From positions 50,963 to 114,962 of the forward strand of contig NZ_CAMTIK010000006.1 of NCBI RefSeq assembly GCF_947072685.1: DNA of 64,000 nucleotides, in the 5' to 3' direction. Both the position numbers and the translations under genes were made by a program. Under the pieces are notes generated by a model that ran no database searches, was not told where the DNA came from, and was given only the letters and a program-made list of their open reading frames with translations. Shown one piece after another: positions 7,852 to 17,638 of this stretch (its first letter is position 1; each line of letters opens with the position of its first letter). This DNA is from an uncultured Cetobacterium sp. GTDB lineage: Bacteria; Fusobacteriota; Fusobacteriia; Fusobacteriales; Fusobacteriaceae.

Positions 7852-7880
7852 ACCCTCTTATCAATTAAGAGGGTCTTTTA
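7852..7880 (+). terminator. Intrinsic terminator after radC
   Basis: ACCCTCTTA (7852-7860) pairs with TAAGAGGGT (7866-7874) around a 5-base loop, followed by CTTTTA. The T run is short. Confidence 0.8.
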
Positions 7881-7897
7881 CTAAGGAGTGAGAAAAT

Positions 7898-10732
7898 ATG
7901 TTAGATAAAATAATAATAAAAGGTGCAAGAGAGCACAATTTGAAAAATTTTGATATAGAGATCCCTAAATATAAATTTGTTGTGGTAACAGGAGTGAGTG
8001 GAAGTGGGAAGTCATCACTTGCTTTTGATACAATCTATTCTGAGGGGCAAAGAAGATATGTCGAGAGTTTATCAGCGTATGCTCGGCAGTTTATTGGGCA
8101 GATGAAAAAACCAGAGGTAGATAGTATTGAAGGGTTAGCTCCAGCAATTTCAATAGAACAAAAAACAACGAATAAAAATCCTAGATCTACAGTGGGGACA
8201 GTTACAGAGATATATGATTACATGAGACTTCTATTTGCACATATCGGTGTTGCTCATTGTCCCATTTGTGGAAAAGTTGTTGAAAGACAAAGTGTTGATG
8301 AAATTGTAGAAAATATTTATGAAAAATTTAAAAATAAAGATAAGTTAGTAGTGATGAGTCCAGTTATAAAAGATAAAAAAGGAACCCATAAAAATTTGTT
8401 TTTAAATTTAGTAAAAAAAGGATTTGTAAGAGCTAGAGTAGATGGTGAAATACTATACTTGGAAGAGGAGATAGGTTTAGATAAAAATAAAAAACATAAT
8501 ATAGAAGTTGTTGTGGATAGAATTGTTGTGGATAAGGAGGAAGATGAGTTTAAAAGTCGGTTAACCCAGAGTATTGAACAGGCAATTGAACTTTCAGAAG
8601 GAAAGGTAATAATAAATTGGGGTGAAGCAGAACATATATACAGTGAAAATTTTTCTTGTCCAGATCACGAGGATATAAGTATTCCAGATTTAACTCCAAG
8701 ATTATTTTCTTTTAATGCACCATTTGGAGCTTGTCCTGAGTGCAAGGGAATAGGTAAAAAGTTAGAAATAGATGAAAGTCGTTTAATAGAGGATGAAAAT
8801 TTATCAATATTAAAGGGTGGGCTTTATGTGCCGGGAGCAGCCTCGGCTAAGAAGGGATATGCTTGGACAATATTTGAGTCTATGGCTAAAAAATATGATA
8901 TTGATTTAGAAAAGTCTGTAAAAAATCTATCAAAAAAGGAGTTAGATATAATATTTTATGGTACAAGTGGTAAAAAGTTCAGAGTAGATTATGACTCAAA
9001 AGAATTTAGTTTTCACGGAGAAAAGGACTATGAAGGTATTGTTAAGAACTTAGAAAGAAGATATAATGATTCATTTTCAGAAAGCATGAGAGAAGAGATT
9101 GAAAATCGTTTTATGATTGATAGAATATGTAAGGTTTGTAATGGAAAAAGGTTAAAACCAGAAGTTTTAGCAGTGACAGTTTGTAATAAAAATATAATTG
9201 AAATAACGGAGATGAGTATAAAGAATTCACTTTTATTTTTTGAAAATATTATACTTACAGAAAAAGAGACTCAGATTGCTTCTGAAATTTTGAAAGAGAT
9301 AAAAGAGAGAATAAGTTTTATGATCAATGTTGGATTGGATTATTTAAGTTTGTCTCGAGAAACAAAGTCTTTATCAGGTGGTGAATCTCAAAGAATAAGG
9401 TTGGCAACCCAGATTGGATCCGGTCTTACAGGTGTATTATATGTTTTAGATGAACCGAGCATAGGACTTCACCAAAGAGATAATGACAAACTATTATTAA
9501 CTTTAAACAGATTAAAAGATTTAGGAAATACTTTAATTGTAGTGGAGCACGATGAGGATACCATGTATCAAGCGGATTATATATTGGATATGGGTCCTGG
9601 AGCTGGAAGTTTTGGAGGTGAAATTGTAGCCAAAGGAACACCAAGTGAGATTATAAATAATCCTGATTCTATGACTGGAAAGTATTTAAAAGGAGAGATA
9701 GGAATACCTGTACCAAAGGTTCGAAGAGATTCTCAGGGATATATCTCATTAAAAGGTGCTAAAGGAAATAATCTAAAGAATATTGATGTGGATATTCCTT
9801 TAGGCATACTTACTGTTGTGACAGGAGTGAGTGGAAGTGGGAAATCAACACTTATAAATCAGACGCTATATCCAATACTGTTTAATAAACTAAATAAAGG
9901 GAAACTCTACCCTTTAGAATATAAAAATATAGAGGGCATTGAACAATTAGATAAAGTTATTGATATAGATCAAAGTCCGATTGGAAGAACTCCACGTTCA
10001 AATCCAGCTACATATACAAAGGTTTTTGACGACATAAGAGATATTTTTTCTCAAACAAAAGATGCTAAATCTAGGGGATATTCAAAAGGAAGATTTTCTT
10101 TCAATGTAAAAGGTGGACGGTGTGAGGCTTGTCAAGGAGCCGGAATAATAAAAATTGAGATGAATTTTTTACCGGATGTATATGTGGAGTGTGAAATTTG
10201 TAGAGGTAAAAGATATAACAGAGAGACTTTAGAAGTTTATTATAAAGGAAAGAATATATCGGACGTTTTGGATATGAGTGTTGGAGAGGCCTATGATTTT
10301 TTTAAAACTATTCCAAGTTTAGAAAGAAAATTAAAAGTTTTGGTGGATGTGGGTCTGGATTATATAAAATTGGGGCAACCAGCAACAACTTTATCTGGAG
10401 GAGAGGCTCAAAGAATAAAACTAGCTAGTGAACTTTCGAAAGTTTCTAAAGGGAAAACAATATATATTTTGGACGAACCGACAACAGGATTACACTTTGA
10501 GGATATAAGAAAGTTATTAGAAGTTATAGATAGGCTTATAGAAAGAGGTAGTACAGTTATAATTATTGAACATAATCTAGATGTTATAAAAAATGCTGAT
10601 TATATAATAGATATAGGACCTGAAGGTGGAGATGGTGGTGGAAAAGTAATTTTAACAGGAACGCCAGAGAAAGTAGCATCATCTAAAAAAGGATATACTG
10701 GAAAATATCTAAAGAAAATTTTGAAAAAATAG
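7898..10732 (+). CDS. uvrA: Excinuclease ABC subunit A
   Basis: Full-length UvrA, 944 residues, the damage-recognition ATPase of nucleotide excision repair. Two ABC modules are evident: Walker [20 protein letters not shown] near the N-terminus and [17 protein letters not shown] in the second half, with signatures [12 protein letters not shown] and [12 protein letters not shown]. Zinc-finger cysteines appear as CPIC, CPECKG...CKVCNGKRL and CEACQGAG...[12 protein letters not shown] 7898 follows AAGGAGTG. RuvA follows 10 bases later, giving a uvrA-ruvA DNA-repair pair. Confidence 0.98.
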   Translation: MLDKIIIKGAREHNLKNFDIEIPKYKFVVVTGVSGSGKSSLAFDTIYSEGQRRYVESLSAYARQFIGQMKKPEVDSIEGLAPAISIEQKTTNKNPRSTVGTVTEIYDYMRLLFAHIGVAHCPICGKVVERQSVDEIVENIYEKFKNKDKLVVMSPVIKDKKGTHKNLFLNLVKKGFVRARVDGEILYLEEEIGLDKNKKHNIEVVVDRIVVDKEEDEFKSRLTQSIEQAIELSEGKVIINWGEAEHIYSENFSCPDHEDISIPDLTPRLFSFNAPFGACPECKGIGKKLEIDESRLIEDENLSILKGGLYVPGAASAKKGYAWTIFESMAKKYDIDLEKSVKNLSKKELDIIFYGTSGKKFRVDYDSKEFSFHGEKDYEGIVKNLERRYNDSFSESMREEIENRFMIDRICKVCNGKRLKPEVLAVTVCNKNIIEITEMSIKNSLLFFENIILTEKETQIASEILKEIKERISFMINVGLDYLSLSRETKSLSGGESQRIRLATQIGSGLTGVLYVLDEPSIGLHQRDNDKLLLTLNRLKDLGNTLIVVEHDEDTMYQADYILDMGPGAGSFGGEIVAKGTPSEIINNPDSMTGKYLKGEIGIPVPKVRRDSQGYISLKGAKGNNLKNIDVDIPLGILTVVTGVSGSGKSTLINQTLYPILFNKLNKGKLYPLEYKNIEGIEQLDKVIDIDQSPIGRTPRSNPATYTKVFDDIRDIFSQTKDAKSRGYSKGRFSFNVKGGRCEACQGAGIIKIEMNFLPDVYVECEICRGKRYNRETLEVYYKGKNISDVLDMSVGEAYDFFKTIPSLERKLKVLVDVGLDYIKLGQPATTLSGGEAQRIKLASELSKVSKGKTIYILDEPTTGLHFEDIRKLLEVIDRLIERGSTVIIIEHNLDVIKNADYIIDIGPEGGDGGGKVILTGTPEKVASSKKGYTGKYLKKILKK

Positions 10733-10742
10733 GGAGATAAAA

Positions 10743-11342
10743 ATGTTTGAGTATTTAAATGGAGTTATAAAAGTAAAAAAACCGGAATATTTAGCTATAG
10801 ATGTAAATGGTGTAGGTTATAGAGTCTATATAACTTTAAAAACTTATGATCAAGTACAGATAGATGAAAGAAAAGAGTTGTTTATTTATAATGTTATAAA
10901 AGAGGATGCATTTAAACTTGTTGGGTTTTTACAGGAGAGAGAGAGAGTACTTTTTGAGATGCTTATTGGAATAAGTGGAATAGGGCTATCTTTAGCGCTT
11001 TCTATAATGTCAACTTTTTCAATAGATAACTTAAGAGAGATTGTTTTAAATGAAGATTTTAAAACTTTAAAAAGAGTTCCAAAATTAGGTGAGAAAAAAT
11101 CTAAGCAAATAATAATTGATTTGAATAATAAAATAAAAACTTTAAATCTTATGTCAATGGAGGATCCGGCTGGAGAAAGTCTGAATAACTTGATTGAGGA
11201 TGAGCTTTATTTAGCACTGGAATCTTTAGGCTATAGTAAAAAGGAAATAGATACACTGATAAGTAAAGATGAGTTGAAAGGGTTTAAAACTATTGAAGAA
11301 GCAGTAAAAGGAGTTTTAAAGAAAATTCAATTAAGGGGATGA
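10743..11342 (+). CDS. ruvA: Holliday junction branch migration protein RuvA
   Basis: RuvA, 199 residues. The OB-fold N-terminus (MFEYLNGVIKVKKPEYLAIDVNGVGYRVYI) is followed by helix-hairpin-helix motifs (LIGISGIGLSLALSIMS, LKRVPKLGEKKSKQIIIDL) and a C-terminal three-helix domain (ALESLGYSKKEID) that contacts RuvB. RuvA binds four-way junctions as a tetramer. RuvB is not next to it here. The gap to the downstream PIN-PhoH gene is only 4 bases. Confidence 0.96.
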   Translation: MFEYLNGVIKVKKPEYLAIDVNGVGYRVYITLKTYDQVQIDERKELFIYNVIKEDAFKLVGFLQERERVLFEMLIGISGIGLSLALSIMSTFSIDNLREIVLNEDFKTLKRVPKLGEKKSKQIIIDLNNKIKTLNLMSMEDPAGESLNNLIEDELYLALESLGYSKKEIDTLISKDELKGFKTIEEAVKGVLKKIQLRG

Positions 11343-11346
11343 TTCT

Positions 11347-12651
11347 ATGAGAAAAATCTATGTTCTAGACACAAATGTTTTAATACATGATCATCGAAGT
11401 ATTTACAGTTTTGAAGACAACGAAGTAGTTGTTCCAATATTTGTAATAGAGGAGATTGATAAATTAAAAAGGAATACAACAACGGCAATTCAAGCTAGAT
11501 TAGCTGCTAGAGAGTTGGATGAAATTAGAAAAAAAGGGTGTATAGCAAAGGGTGTAGAGCTAGATAAGGGAATAACCTTTAGAGTGGATATAGGAAATTA
11601 TTCAGAACTGTTACCGCCTCCTTTAAAGAGCGATTCAGTGGACAATATGATAATTTCAACAACAATAGGAATAAAAAATAAAAATCCAGATATGAAAGTT
11701 ATATTGATTACAAAAGATATCAATATGAGAATAAAAGCTGATGCTTTAGGAATAGAAGTTCAAGATTATGAAACAGATAGAACAGATTACACAACTCTTG
11801 ATGATGGATATACAGAGATCGAGGTAGAAAAAGAGGTATATGAGAAATTTGATAGCTCTGGAAAGATAAATGTTTGGGAACTTGGAAAAGAATATCATTT
11901 TACAGAAAATATGTTTATAAAATTTAAATATAACGAGAAAACAACATTTGGAAGGTATCAAGGTGGTAAAATTAGAAGAAATTTGGAAGGGAAAGTTGTT
12001 GCTTGGGGAGCTAGAGCTAGAAATGATGAGCAAGAATATGCTATGGAGCTTTTGATGGATGAAAATATAAAGGTTGTGAGTTTAGTTGGAAGAGCTGGGA
12101 CAGGGAAGACTTTATTAGCAATAGCATCCGGATTAGAGCAGGTTGTGGAGAGAAAAAAGTATAAAAAACTTTTAATAGCAAGACCAATTATCCCTATGGG
12201 AAAAGACTTGGGATATCTTCCAGGAAGTGAAGAAGAAAAGTTAAGACCGTGGATGCAACCGATCTATGACAATATAGATTTTTTAGCTGAAACGAAGGGC
12301 GAAAGAACGGGTGAAATAGTTATAAACGGTCTTCAAACTATAGGATTATTGAAGATAGAAGCTCTTACTTATATCAGAGGAAGAAGTATTCCAAATGGAT
12401 TTATAATAATAGATGAAGCTCAAAATTTGACGCCTCTTGAAGTTAAAACGATAATAACAAGAGCTGGAGAAAATACTAAGATAGTATTGACAGGAGACCC
12501 TGATCAGATAGATAGTCCATATCTAGATGCGGATACAAATGGTTTGACATATCTTTCTGATAAGTTAAAAAATGAGGGGATTGCCGGACATATAACTTTA
12601 AAAAAAGGTGAACGTTCCGCTTTGGCTGAAATAGCTGCGAAACTTCTATAA
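11347..12651 (+). CDS. PIN domain-PhoH ATPase fusion protein
   Basis: 434 residues. Residues 1-150 form a PIN ribonuclease-like domain with acidic residues in VLDTNVLIHD, VIEEIDKLK, DSVDNMI and LITKDINMR. The C-terminal part is a PhoH-family P-loop ATPase with Walker A GRAGTGKTLLAIA and Walker B-type FIIIDEAQNLTP, and LTGDPDQIDSPYLD. This is the YlaK/PhoH2 layout; related proteins have been reported as RNA helicase/RNase combinations, but the cellular role is not settled. It is tightly coupled to ruvA. ATG 11347. Confidence 0.9.
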   Translation: MRKIYVLDTNVLIHDHRSIYSFEDNEVVVPIFVIEEIDKLKRNTTTAIQARLAARELDEIRKKGCIAKGVELDKGITFRVDIGNYSELLPPPLKSDSVDNMIISTTIGIKNKNPDMKVILITKDINMRIKADALGIEVQDYETDRTDYTTLDDGYTEIEVEKEVYEKFDSSGKINVWELGKEYHFTENMFIKFKYNEKTTFGRYQGGKIRRNLEGKVVAWGARARNDEQEYAMELLMDENIKVVSLVGRAGTGKTLLAIASGLEQVVERKKYKKLLIARPIIPMGKDLGYLPGSEEEKLRPWMQPIYDNIDFLAETKGERTGEIVINGLQTIGLLKIEALTYIRGRSIPNGFIIIDEAQNLTPLEVKTIITRAGENTKIVLTGDPDQIDSPYLDADTNGLTYLSDKLKNEGIAGHITLKKGERSALAEIAAKLL

Positions 12652-12658
12652 TTTTTTC

Positions 12659-12687
12659 TTTTATTTTAGCGATATATATATTATAAT
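12659..12687 (+). promoter_or_regulatory. Possible promoter of secG
   Basis: A perfect TATAAT at 12682-12687 lies 41 bases before the secG start. The matching -35 position (12659-12664) is only T-rich, so the call rests on the -10. Confidence 0.4.
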
Positions 12688-12728
12688 ACTGTATAAGATA
12701 GAAGTCTAAATTTGGGAGGAGTAAAGTT

Positions 12729-12953
12729 ATGGAAACATTATTGACAGTATTCTTATTTGTATTTGCTGTAGCTTTAATTATATTAGTTCTTATTCAACCA
12801 GATAGAAGCCATGGTATGTCAGGTAGCATGGGAATGGGAGGTTCAAACACTGTATTTGGAGTTTCAAAAGATGGTGGACCACTAGCTAGAGCAACTGAAG
12901 TAGTAGCATTTTTATTTATACTTTCAGCACTTCTTCTGTATCTAGTAAAATAG
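12729..12953 (+). CDS. secG: Preprotein translocase subunit SecG
   Basis: A 74-residue SecG with two membrane helices (about residues 2-22 and 53-72) joined by a glycine/serine-rich loop containing SHGMSGSMGMGGSNTVFG. SecG is the accessory subunit of the SecYEG channel. ATG 12729 follows TGGGAGGAG. It has its own apparent -10 box and a weak hairpin terminator after it. Confidence 0.94.
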   Translation: METLLTVFLFVFAVALIILVLIQPDRSHGMSGSMGMGGSNTVFGVSKDGGPLARATEVVAFLFILSALLLYLVK

Positions 12954-12964
12954 TTAAAAGAGTT

Positions 12965-12997
12965 AAAGGCGTGTTGGGGTACACAATGCGCTTTTTT
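12965..12997 (+). terminator. Imperfect hairpin terminator after secG
   Basis: AAAGGCG...TTG pairs with CAA...CGCTTT around GGGTACA, with one bulge and a 2x2 internal loop, followed by TTTTTT. Confidence 0.55.
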
Positions 12998-13025
12998 ATA
13001 TTTAAAGGATAGGTTGTGATTTGAG

Positions 13026-14255
13026 ATGCAAAGTATTTTTAGTGGGAATTTTGAAAATGCAAAACCACTTTCAATGAGAATGAGACCCATAGTACTAGAA
13101 GATTTTGAAGGACAAGAAAAAATTTTAGGAAAAAATGGTGTTTTAAGAAAAATAATAGAGGGTAAAAATTTATCAAATATGATATTATATGGACCTTCAG
13201 GAAGTGGGAAAAGCTCTTTAGGAGAGATAATTTCTAGAGAATTAAACTATAATTTTGAAACTTTAAATGCAACAATTGCCAGTTTAAATGATTTAAGAGA
13301 GATAGTTGAAAAAGCAAAAAGAAATTTAGAACTCTATGGAAAAAAAACAATACTTTTTTTAGATGAAATTCATAGATTTAATAAAACGCAACAAGATGCG
13401 TTACTATCCTATACAGAAGTAGGAATTTTAATTTTAGTTGGCGCTACAACTGAAAATCCATATCATAATCTGAATAATGCTCTTATATCAAGATGTTTAA
13501 TTTTTGAATTTAAAGCTTTAACAAGAGAAAATATAAAAAGAATTCTTTTAAAGGGTGAAAAATTTCTAGAGATAGAATTACCACAAGAGATAAGAGAGGT
13601 TATACTGGATATTTCCCAAGGTGACAGTCGAGTAGCTCTTAACTATCTAGAACTTTATAAGAGTAGCTGTAATGGATACAGCGAGAGTGAAGTAATTGAA
13701 CTCTTTAGAGAAAGAAGAGCATCCTATCATAAAAAAGATGATAAATATAATCTCATTTCTGCCATGATAAAAAGTATTAGAGGGAGTGATCCTGACTCAG
13801 CAGTATACTGGTTAGCTAGACTTTTGCATGGCGGAGAAGATCCAAGGTATATAGCTAGAAGAGTTGTTATACATGCCAGTGAGGATATTGGGATGGCTAA
13901 TCCAGAGGCTATGTTAATTGCAAATAGTGCGATGAATGCCAGCGAAAAAATAGGGATGCCAGAAATAAGAATAATACTCTCCCAGGCTGTAATTTATTTG
14001 GCTATTTCAAGCAAAAGTAATTCAAGTTATACAGCGATAGATAAAGCCTTAGAGGATATTAAAGCGGGAGATTTAGAAACAGTTCCTATCCATATAGGAG
14101 ATAGAGCTGTTGGATATAAGTATCCACACGATTATTCAAATAATTTCGTGGATCAAAAATATAGAGATAAGAAAAAAGAATATTATACTCCAGGAAATAA
14201 TAAAAATGAAAAACTTATACAAGAAAAACTTGATAAATTGTGGCAATTAAAATAA
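13026..14255 (+). CDS. rarA: Replication-associated recombination protein RarA (MgsA)
   Basis: A 409-residue AAA+ ATPase of the RarA/MgsA/WRNIP1 family. Walker A is [16 protein letters not shown], Walker B LFLDEIHRFNKTQQDALL, sensor I GATTENPY, and the C-terminal tetramerization region includes SAMIKSIRGSDPDSAVYWLARLLHGGEDPRYIARR and YPHDYSNNFVDQKY. RarA acts at stalled replication forks. It starts at ATG 13026 behind only a weak ribosome site, and hisS follows after 13 bases. Confidence 0.95.
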   Translation: MQSIFSGNFENAKPLSMRMRPIVLEDFEGQEKILGKNGVLRKIIEGKNLSNMILYGPSGSGKSSLGEIISRELNYNFETLNATIASLNDLREIVEKAKRNLELYGKKTILFLDEIHRFNKTQQDALLSYTEVGILILVGATTENPYHNLNNALISRCLIFEFKALTRENIKRILLKGEKFLEIELPQEIREVILDISQGDSRVALNYLELYKSSCNGYSESEVIELFRERRASYHKKDDKYNLISAMIKSIRGSDPDSAVYWLARLLHGGEDPRYIARRVVIHASEDIGMANPEAMLIANSAMNASEKIGMPEIRIILSQAVIYLAISSKSNSSYTAIDKALEDIKAGDLETVPIHIGDRAVGYKYPHDYSNNFVDQKYRDKKKEYYTPGNNKNEKLIQEKLDKLWQLK

Positions 14256-14268
14256 TTGAGGTGATAAA

Positions 14269-15510
14269 ATGAAACTGATAAAAGCAGTAAGAGGGACTAA
14301 AGATATCTTTGGTGATGATGGAATAAAGTATGACTATGTAACGAGAGCAGCTCAAGAGTTCTTTTCAAATTATGGATATACAATGATAAAAACTCCAATA
14401 TTTGAAGAGACAGACCTTTTTAAAAGAGGAGTAGGAGAGGGAACTGATATAGTTGAAAAAGAGATGTATACTTTCAAAGATAGAGGAGAAAGAAGCATAA
14501 CATTAAGACCTGAAGGAACAGCGGCAGTAGTTAGATGTTATTTAGAAAATAAAATATATGCAAAAGAGGAAACTTCAAGGTTTTTCTATGCAGGGTCAAT
14601 GTTTAGATATGAAAGACCACAAGCTGGAAGACAAAGAGAGTTTAATCAAATAGGGGTAGAGGTATTAGGAGAAAGTTCTCCAATACTAGACGCTGAAGTT
14701 ATAGCTATGGGATTCTCTTTTTTAGATAAAATAGGAATAACTGATTTAGAGGTAACTATAAACTCAGTTGGAGAAAAAGAGACAAGAGTTAGATATAGAG
14801 AGTCGCTTTTAAGTTTCTTAGAGCCTATAAAAGAAGAGCTTTGTGAAGATTGTAAAATGAGAATGGAAAAAAATCCATTAAGAGTTTTAGATTGTAAAGT
14901 TGAAAAATGTAAAACATTGACAGCGGATGCACCAATCATAACAGATTCTTTATCTCAAGAGGAAAAAGAGCACTATGAAACAGTGAAAAAGTATTTGACA
15001 ATATTTCAAGTGAAGTACAAAGAGGATCCAAGACTTGTAAGAGGGTTAGATTATTATTCAAGTACTGTATATGAGATAGTTACAAATAAATTGGGATCAC
15101 AAGGAACTGTTTTAGGTGGTGGAAGATACGATAATCTATTGAAGCAACTTGGAGATAAAGAGATTCCAGCATTTGGATTTGCAGCGGGAGTAGAAAGAAT
15201 TATGATGCTTTTAGGAGATGAGTTTCCAAAAAGAGATTTAGATATATATGTTGCATGGTTAGGAGATGAAACAAAGGAGTTTGCATTTAAATTAGCCAAT
15301 GATTTGAGATTAGATGGAAAAACAGTTGCAATCGACTATAATACAAAAGCGATGAAAGCTCATATGAAAAAAGCCGATAAAGTAGGAGCTAAAAATGTTG
15401 TTATAATAGGCGATGAAGAAATGAATAAAGGTGTTGTAATGTTAAAAGATTTTATAAATAGAACTCAAGAAGAAATAAAAGTAGAAGATTTAAAAAAAAT
15501 ATTAAAATAA
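14269..15510 (+). CDS. hisS: Histidine--tRNA ligase
   Basis: HisRS, 413 residues, class II. Seen: [10 protein letters not shown] at the start, motif 2 [26 protein letters not shown], the histidine-binding [16 protein letters not shown], motif 3 [13 protein letters not shown], and a C-terminal anticodon-binding domain. ATG 14269 follows GAGGTG. It lies between rarA and aspS with short gaps, an operon order (hisS-aspS) common in low-GC bacteria. Confidence 0.97.
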   Translation: MKLIKAVRGTKDIFGDDGIKYDYVTRAAQEFFSNYGYTMIKTPIFEETDLFKRGVGEGTDIVEKEMYTFKDRGERSITLRPEGTAAVVRCYLENKIYAKEETSRFFYAGSMFRYERPQAGRQREFNQIGVEVLGESSPILDAEVIAMGFSFLDKIGITDLEVTINSVGEKETRVRYRESLLSFLEPIKEELCEDCKMRMEKNPLRVLDCKVEKCKTLTADAPIITDSLSQEEKEHYETVKKYLTIFQVKYKEDPRLVRGLDYYSSTVYEIVTNKLGSQGTVLGGGRYDNLLKQLGDKEIPAFGFAAGVERIMMLLGDEFPKRDLDIYVAWLGDETKEFAFKLANDLRLDGKTVAIDYNTKAMKAHMKKADKVGAKNVVIIGDEEMNKGVVMLKDFINRTQEEIKVEDLKKILK

Positions 15511-15529
15511 TAGAAAAGGAGAGAGGAAT

Positions 15530-17314
15530 ATGACTTATTATAGAACTCATAACTTAGGTGAATTAAGATCTTCAAATATAGGTGAAACAGTTACATTGTC
15601 AGGATGGGTAGACACTAAAAGGGATTTAGGTGGATTGACATTTATTGATTTGAGAGATAGAGAGGGGAAAACTCAAATAGTTTTCCACACAGACATAGCT
15701 GAAATTTCAGTGGTTGAACTTGCACAAAAGTTAAGAAATGAATCAGTAATAAAAATAACAGGTATAGTAAAAGAAAGACAGAGTAAAAACGCTAACATTC
15801 CTACAGGAGATATTGAAGTTTTTGCAACGGAGTTAGAGGTGCTAAACGCTTGTGACGTTCTTCCATTCCAAGTTTCTGGAGATGAAAACTTAGGAGAGAA
15901 TATCAGATTAAAATATAGATATTTAGATCTAAGAAGAGCTCAAATGACAAGAAATTTAAAAATGAGACATAAAATGATAATGTCTATAAGAAATTATATG
16001 GATGAAAAAGGATTTTTAGATGTGGATACTCCTATTTTAACTAAATCTACACCAGAAGGAGCAAGAGATTTCCTAGTTCCAAGCAGAATAAATCCAGGTG
16101 AATTTTATGCACTTCCACAATCTCCACAGTTATTTAAGCAACTGTTAATGATTTCAGGAGTAGAGAAATATTTCCAGATCGCTAAGTGTTTTAGAGATGA
16201 GGATTTGAGAGCGGATAGACAACCAGAATTTACACAACTGGACATAGAGATGTCTTTTGTTGAACAAAAAGATATAATGAATGAAATTGAAGGTTTGGCA
16301 AAAAGAGTATTTAAAAATGTAACTGAAGAATCTGCTGATTATGAATTCCCAAGAATGCCTTATGCTGAAGCTATGGAGAGATTTGGTTCAGATAAGCCAG
16401 ATGTAAGATTTGGAGTAGAGTTAAAAGATTTAACAGATATTATGGCAACTTGTGGATTTAAAGGATTTAAAAGTGCTGTAGAAGCTGGTGGGATAGTTAA
16501 AGCTGTTGTTGCACCGGGTGTAGCAGAACAGTTTTCAAGAAAAATATTAACAGAGTATGAGGATTATGCAAAAACATACTTTGGAGCAAAAGGGATGGCT
16601 TGGATAAAGCTAACAGAAGAGGGAGTAAATTCTCCAATAGCTAAATTCTTTACAGAAGAGGAGATGGCAGCTATAATTGCTAAAACAGAAGCAAAAGTTG
16701 GAGATGTAATTATGATAGTTGCAGATAGAGCAAAAGTTGTATATGGAGCTTTAGGTGCAGTTAGATTAAAATTAGGAAAAGAGTTAGGGCTTATAAATAA
16801 TGATGAATTTAAGTTCTTATGGATAGTAGATTTCCCAATGTTTGAATATGATGAAGAGGAAGCTAGATATAAAGCTCAGCATCACCCGTTCACTTCAATA
16901 AAGTCTGAAGATATGCAGATGTTTTTAGATGGAGAGATGGACACGGTGAGAACAAACTCTTATGATTTAGTACTGAATGGTTCTGAAATTGGTGGAGGAT
17001 CGATTAGAATATTCAACCCAGAAATTCAAAGTAAAGTTTTTGAGCAATTAGGTTTATCAAAAGAAGAAGCGCAAGATAAATTTGGATTCTTTATAGATGC
17101 ATTTAAATATGGAGCTCCACCACATGGAGGATTAGCATTTGGAATAGATAGATGGTTAATGGTTATGTTGAAAGAGAACTCAATAAGAGATGTAATACCG
17201 TTCCCTAAAACAAATAAAGGTCAATGTTTAATGACAGAGGCACCGAGTAAAGTGGACGATAAGCAACTAGAAGAGTTACACCTAGACTCAACATATAATT
17301 TAGAAATAGTATAA
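15530..17314 (+). CDS. aspS: Aspartate--tRNA ligase
   Basis: AspRS, 594 residues, the bacterial type with the extra GAD insertion domain. An OB-fold anticodon domain ([32 protein letters not shown]) is followed by class II motif 2 ([25 protein letters not shown]) and motif 3 ([16 protein letters not shown]). It charges tRNA-Asp; whether it also misacylates tRNA-Asn is not decidable here. ATG 15530 follows AAAGGAGAGAGG. Confidence 0.97.
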   Translation: MTYYRTHNLGELRSSNIGETVTLSGWVDTKRDLGGLTFIDLRDREGKTQIVFHTDIAEISVVELAQKLRNESVIKITGIVKERQSKNANIPTGDIEVFATELEVLNACDVLPFQVSGDENLGENIRLKYRYLDLRRAQMTRNLKMRHKMIMSIRNYMDEKGFLDVDTPILTKSTPEGARDFLVPSRINPGEFYALPQSPQLFKQLLMISGVEKYFQIAKCFRDEDLRADRQPEFTQLDIEMSFVEQKDIMNEIEGLAKRVFKNVTEESADYEFPRMPYAEAMERFGSDKPDVRFGVELKDLTDIMATCGFKGFKSAVEAGGIVKAVVAPGVAEQFSRKILTEYEDYAKTYFGAKGMAWIKLTEEGVNSPIAKFFTEEEMAAIIAKTEAKVGDVIMIVADRAKVVYGALGAVRLKLGKELGLINNDEFKFLWIVDFPMFEYDEEEARYKAQHHPFTSIKSEDMQMFLDGEMDTVRTNSYDLVLNGSEIGGGSIRIFNPEIQSKVFEQLGLSKEEAQDKFGFFIDAFKYGAPPHGGLAFGIDRWLMVMLKENSIRDVIPFPKTNKGQCLMTEAPSKVDDKQLEELHLDSTYNLEIV

Positions 17315-17318
17315 GTAT

Positions 17319-17347
17319 AAAAAATATAAGTATCATATATATTTTTT
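17319..17347 (+). terminator. AT-only hairpin, possible terminator after aspS
   Basis: AAAAAATATA (17319-17328) pairs with TATATTTTTT (17338-17347). The stem is entirely A-T, so strength is doubtful, but it sits right after the aspS stop and before the RNA gene promoter. Confidence 0.45.
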
Positions 17348-17349
17348 AA

Positions 17350-17378
17350 TTGAAAAAAAAATATAGAAGTGATATAAT
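17350..17378 (+). promoter_or_regulatory. Strong sigma70 promoter of the structured RNA gene
   Basis: TTGAAA (17350-17355), 17-base spacer, perfect TATAAT (17373-17378). Transcription should begin near 17385, exactly where the first strand of the RNA's closing stem begins. Confidence 0.85.
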
Positions 17379-17384
17379 TCTCTT

Positions 17385-17612
17385 AAGAATAAACATTTCT
17401 GGTCTATTCGCTATTATCCGGAGGTTTTGGGCCTAAGGTCGCTAATGGGATTGGCGCTGCTACCCGCAATTCAGAAAAGTCACGGAAACCCTTGTTTCAC
17501 GGACCCTGTATGCGTGGTAGTATCTGATTACCACTTACAAGAGATGGCGACCAAAACCGTAAGGAAGGCGGTAGACTGGAACTATTCTTTGGGGACTTTC
17601 GGGTCCTTTTTT
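17385..17612 (+). ncRNA. ssrS: Structured non-coding RNA, probable 6S RNA
   Basis: The 324-base gap between aspS and argS holds an RNA gene of about 225 nt with its own promoter and terminator and GC content well above its surroundings. The ends pair: AAGAATA (17385-17391) with TATTCTT (17583-17589), then TTCTGGTCTA (17397-17406) with TAGACTGGAA (17572-17581, two G-U pairs). Unpaired stretches of 16 bases (17407-17422) and 13 bases (17559-17571) face each other as a central bubble. Beyond it GGTTTT/AAAACC (17423-17428/17553-17558) and GGTCGC/GCGACC (17437-17442/17547-17552) close an apical domain with a GTGGTA/TACCAC hairpin (17514-17534). A long rod with a central bubble is the hallmark of 6S RNA, which binds RNA polymerase. 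No RNase P, tmRNA, SRP or T-box signature was found. RNA gene: high confidence; 6S identity: moderate. Confidence 0.6.
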
Positions 17613-17617
17613 TTATT
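17593..17617 (+). terminator. Terminator of the structured RNA
   Basis: GGAC (17593-17596) pairs with GTCC (17603-17606) around TTTCGG, followed by eight T residues. Confidence 0.8.
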
Positions 17618-17638
17618 TCACAACGAAAGGGGTTATAA

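Noticed and set aside
11746..12033. 95-codon minus-strand frame inside the PIN-PhoH gene
   Set aside because: It is antisense to a strongly supported gene with no ribosome site or family features.
17385..17638. T-box leader for argS
   Set aside because: The conserved T-box sequence (GGGTGGNACC) is absent and the RNA has its own closing stem and terminator well before argS.
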